From: Lentisalinibacter sediminis | GTDB lineage: Bacteria > Pseudomonadota > Gammaproteobacteria > Steroidobacterales > Woeseiaceae | Length of the DNA: 64,000 nucleotides | NCBI RefSeq assembly: GCF_040706615.1 | Contig: NZ_JAPDRF010000003.1 | Location: forward strand, 558,001 to 622,000 | Reading direction: 5' to 3' | Part shown: positions 62,192-64,000 of the stretch, piece after piece | Layout: every line of letters begins with the position of its first letter | Position numbering within the stretch: the first letter of the stretch is position 1 | Translations under genes and position numbers: made by a program | The notes under the pieces: generated by a model | What the model saw: the letters and a program-made list of their open reading frames with translations, nothing else | Database searches by the model: none | What the model was told of the DNA's origin: nothing

Positions 62192-63948
62192 CGTTTCTCC
62201 CGCAGGCGGCGGGTCATGCCGCGGGCATACAGGCGCGGCGTGAGTCTGGCCAGGTAATAGGACAGACGGCCCAGGAAGCTGAGCACGACGATGTCCCTGC
62301 CCTTCTTCGCGCCGCGGACCATGGCATCCGCCACGTCGTCGGGTTCGGCCAGCCGGCCGATCATGGTGCGCCTGGTGCCGGCCGGCTTGCCGTCGCCGCC
62401 CATGGCCCGCTGCTCGAAGGGGCTGCGCACGAAGTTCGGGCAGGCCACCATCACCCGCACCCCGTCCGCTGCGACCTCGCAGCGCAGCGACTCGAAGAAG
62501 CCGTGCAGCGCGTGCTTGCTGGCCGCATACCCGGTGCGGCCATACAGCGGTGCGACGCCCGCAATACTGCTGGTGACGATGATCAGCCCTTTCGTCGCCC
62601 TCAGGTATTCCAGCGCGGCCTTCGTGCAGTTCACGCTGCCGAAGAAGTTCACCTCCATCACCTTGCGGTACACCTCGAGATCGGTCTCCTCGAACAGGCT
62701 GCGGTGGACGGTACCGGCGTTGTTCATCAGCACGTCGAGACGACCGTAGTGGCCCACCACCGCCCGGAACGCGCGCTGGCAAGCCGCGTAATCGGTCACG
62801 TCGCACCCGACGGTCATCACGTCCGCGCCCGTCACGCGCAGCCCTTCCACTGCCTGCTCGAGCGGTTCGGGCTCGAAGTCCAGCAGGGCTATGCGCGCAC
62901 CCTCCAGGCTCCAACGCCGCGCCAGCGCACGGCCGATGCCGCCGGCGCCGCCCGTGATCGCGACCACCGGGCGATAGTCGGCATCGCCGGCGAGACTCTT
63001 GTCGTCGGGCTCGTCGCGATCCTCCAGCCAGATGCGGAAGGCCGCCGCCGAGGAGATTGGCGTGTAGCCGAACTCGCTCTTCAGCCGCTCGTTGGAGAGC
63101 ACCGGGCGGTAGCGCAGGAAGTCCACCGTCTCCGGGCCGTTCACGGTCTTGCCCAGCCGCTTCGCAAGCCCCAGTCCGGCAGCCAGCAGGCCGGCGGGCA
63201 CAGGCAGGTACGGCTTGCGCAGGGCTTTCGCGATCGCCCTCGCGGTGAGCGCGCCGTCGCCGGCGACATTGTAGACACCGGTCTGCTCGCCGAGCGCCGC
63301 CTGCACGAGGATGGCCACCAGGTCCCGGTCCCAGACGAACACGAACGGAGCATCCGTACCCAGGATGCCCGGCACCACGGGCCCCTCGAAGATCTCGGTG
63401 ACCGGGCTGCTGGTGCCTTTGCCGATGACCGTGCCCGGGCGCAGCAGCACCTGGGCGAGTGCGGGATGCGTGATCCGGTACTCGGCGAGGATGCGCTCCA
63501 CCTCGCTCTTGTTGCGGCTGTACTCGAAGGCGGGATGGCCGCGGGCCGGCGCTTCCTCTGTCATCCAGCGGGGATTGTCGGGGCTGTAGCCGTACGCGGC
63601 GCCGCTGGTGGTGACCACGAAACGCCCGACGCCTGCTTCGACGCAGGCCTCCAGCAGCCGACGGGTGCCGATGACGTCCACCCGACGGGCGAGGTCCGGC
63701 GGCGCGTCCGGCGGCGGCTTCAGGATGCTGGCGAGGTGAATGACGGTGTCGATGCCGTACTCCTCCAGCAGGGGTGCAATTTCCTCGCTGGCGATGTCGC
63801 CGCTGACCGTTACCACTCCCGCCGGCGCCTCCGCCTCACGGATGTCGTAGGCGACCACCGTGCCCACGTCGTCGTGGCCGGCCAGCTCGGCGACCGTGAG
63901 CCCGCCGATATAGCCGGCCGCGCCCGTGACGAAGATGTTCCTCGGCAT
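62188..63948 (-). CDS. Double-SDR fusion: NAD-dependent epimerase domain plus classical SDR
   Basis: 586 aa with two complete Rossmann enzymes in one chain. Residues 1-310 form an extended (epimerase-type) SDR: TGAAGYIGG (8-16), HLASI, Ser115-containing TTSGAAYG and the YSRNK pair Tyr143/Lys147. Residues 327-586 form a classical SDR: TGGAGGIG (332-339), NNAGT, TSSIAG, Tyr474 and Lys478 in GYAASKHA, then ACPNFVRSPF, with a basic C-terminus (RLREKR) that may touch membrane. Both active sites look intact. A sequential two-step oxidation/reduction on a sugar, sterol or polyketide-like substrate is possible. Encoded with a secreted protein; its promoter region runs to the window edge. Confidence 0.88.
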   Translation of the reverse strand: MPRNIFVTGAAGYIGGLTVAELAGHDDVGTVVAYDIREAEAPAGVVTVSGDIASEEIAPLLEEYGIDTVIHLASILKPPPDAPPDLARRVDVIGTRRLLEACVEAGVGRFVVTTSGAAYGYSPDNPRWMTEEAPARGHPAFEYSRNKSEVERILAEYRITHPALAQVLLRPGTVIGKGTSSPVTEIFEGPVVPGILGTDAPFVFVWDRDLVAILVQAALGEQTGVYNVAGDGALTARAIAKALRKPYLPVPAGLLAAGLGLAKRLGKTVNGPETVDFLRYRPVLSNERLKSEFGYTPISSAAAFRIWLEDRDEPDDKSLAGDADYRPVVAITGGAGGIGRALARRWSLEGARIALLDFEPEPLEQAVEGLRVTGADVMTVGCDVTDYAACQRAFRAVVGHYGRLDVLMNNAGTVHRSLFEETDLEVYRKVMEVNFFGSVNCTKAALEYLRATKGLIIVTSSIAGVAPLYGRTGYAASKHALHGFFESLRCEVAADGVRVMVACPNFVRSPFEQRAMGGDGKPAGTRRTMIGRLAEPDDVADAMVRGAKKGRDIVVLSFLGRLSYYLARLTPRLYARGMTRRLREKR

Positions 63949-64000
63949 GGATGCCTCCCGTGTCTGTCAGTCGGGCCGTGTCCGGTCGGGCCCGTCGCCG

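Overview
This is a high-GC (roughly two thirds G+C), gene-dense chromosomal window. The content points to an aerobic, lipid- and amino-acid-degrading proteobacterium, most likely gammaproteobacterial. The indicators are large TonB-dependent receptors with tryptophan-halogenase-like partners, GTAG-type REP palindromes, an Lrp-regulated branched-chain keto-acid dehydrogenase operon and a wax ester synthase/diacylglycerol acyltransferase. The taxonomy is inference. I see no phage, insertion sequence, plasmid or CRISPR genes.

Layout. 0-7.5 kb: PAP2 phosphatase, divergent glycosyltransferase, a membrane protein, then a leftward operon of acetoacetyl-CoA synthetase, thioesterase and glycerol kinase, and an alpha/beta hydrolase. 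7.5-13 kb: PLDc_N-type mini membrane protein, MFS transporter, CorA-type transporter, and a DUF6502-DUF5666 pair. 12.8-18.1 kb: quinone oxidoreductase, SDR, and a module resembling the 4-hydroxyacyl-CoA kinase / DUF6285 / acyl-CoA dehydrogenase set of levulinate catabolism, then a membrane-anchored thioredoxin-fold protein. 18.2-32.7 kb is the accessory-looking part: a TonB receptor with an 18-bp palindrome upstream, a HAD phosphatase, a lone leuCD-like pair, a sulfotransferase, a second 1005-aa TonB receptor, two overlapping FAD halogenases, another sulfotransferase and an Asp/Asn beta-hydroxylase-like protein. 32.8-36.2 kb: purU with a class V aminotransferase, divergent from a class I aminotransferase. 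36.2-44.7 kb: Lrp regulator, leucine dehydrogenase, bkd E1alpha-E1beta-E2, CaiB-type CoA transferase, HMG-CoA lyase, formate/nitrite-type channel. 44.7-52.5 kb: peptide deformylase, a CAU tRNA, a PH-domain membrane pair, two secreted proteins of unknown role, ychF, GST, dienoyl-CoA reductase-like SDR and a broken beta-propeller gene. 52.6-64 kb: gpsA, WS/DGAT, a 4-hydroxybutyryl-CoA dehydratase-like enzyme, NhaC antiporter, NfeD-like protein, GH17 lipoprotein, a membrane protein, a secreted protein and a double-SDR fusion.

How it fits together. Leucine dehydrogenase and BkdA1A2B start branched-chain amino-acid breakdown; HMG-CoA lyase ends the leucine branch in acetyl-CoA and acetoacetate, and acetoacetyl-CoA synthetase can recover the latter. 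GlpK, GpsA and WS/DGAT connect glycerol to storage lipid. The kinase/acyl-CoA dehydrogenase module and the AbfD-like enzyme are two potential routes for 4-hydroxyacyl-CoAs. The most unusual observations are REP palindromes inserted in frame in the E2 linker and supplying the stop codons of two other genes, and the receptor/halogenase/sulfotransferase/hydroxylase cluster, which has tailoring enzymes but no scaffold-building enzyme.
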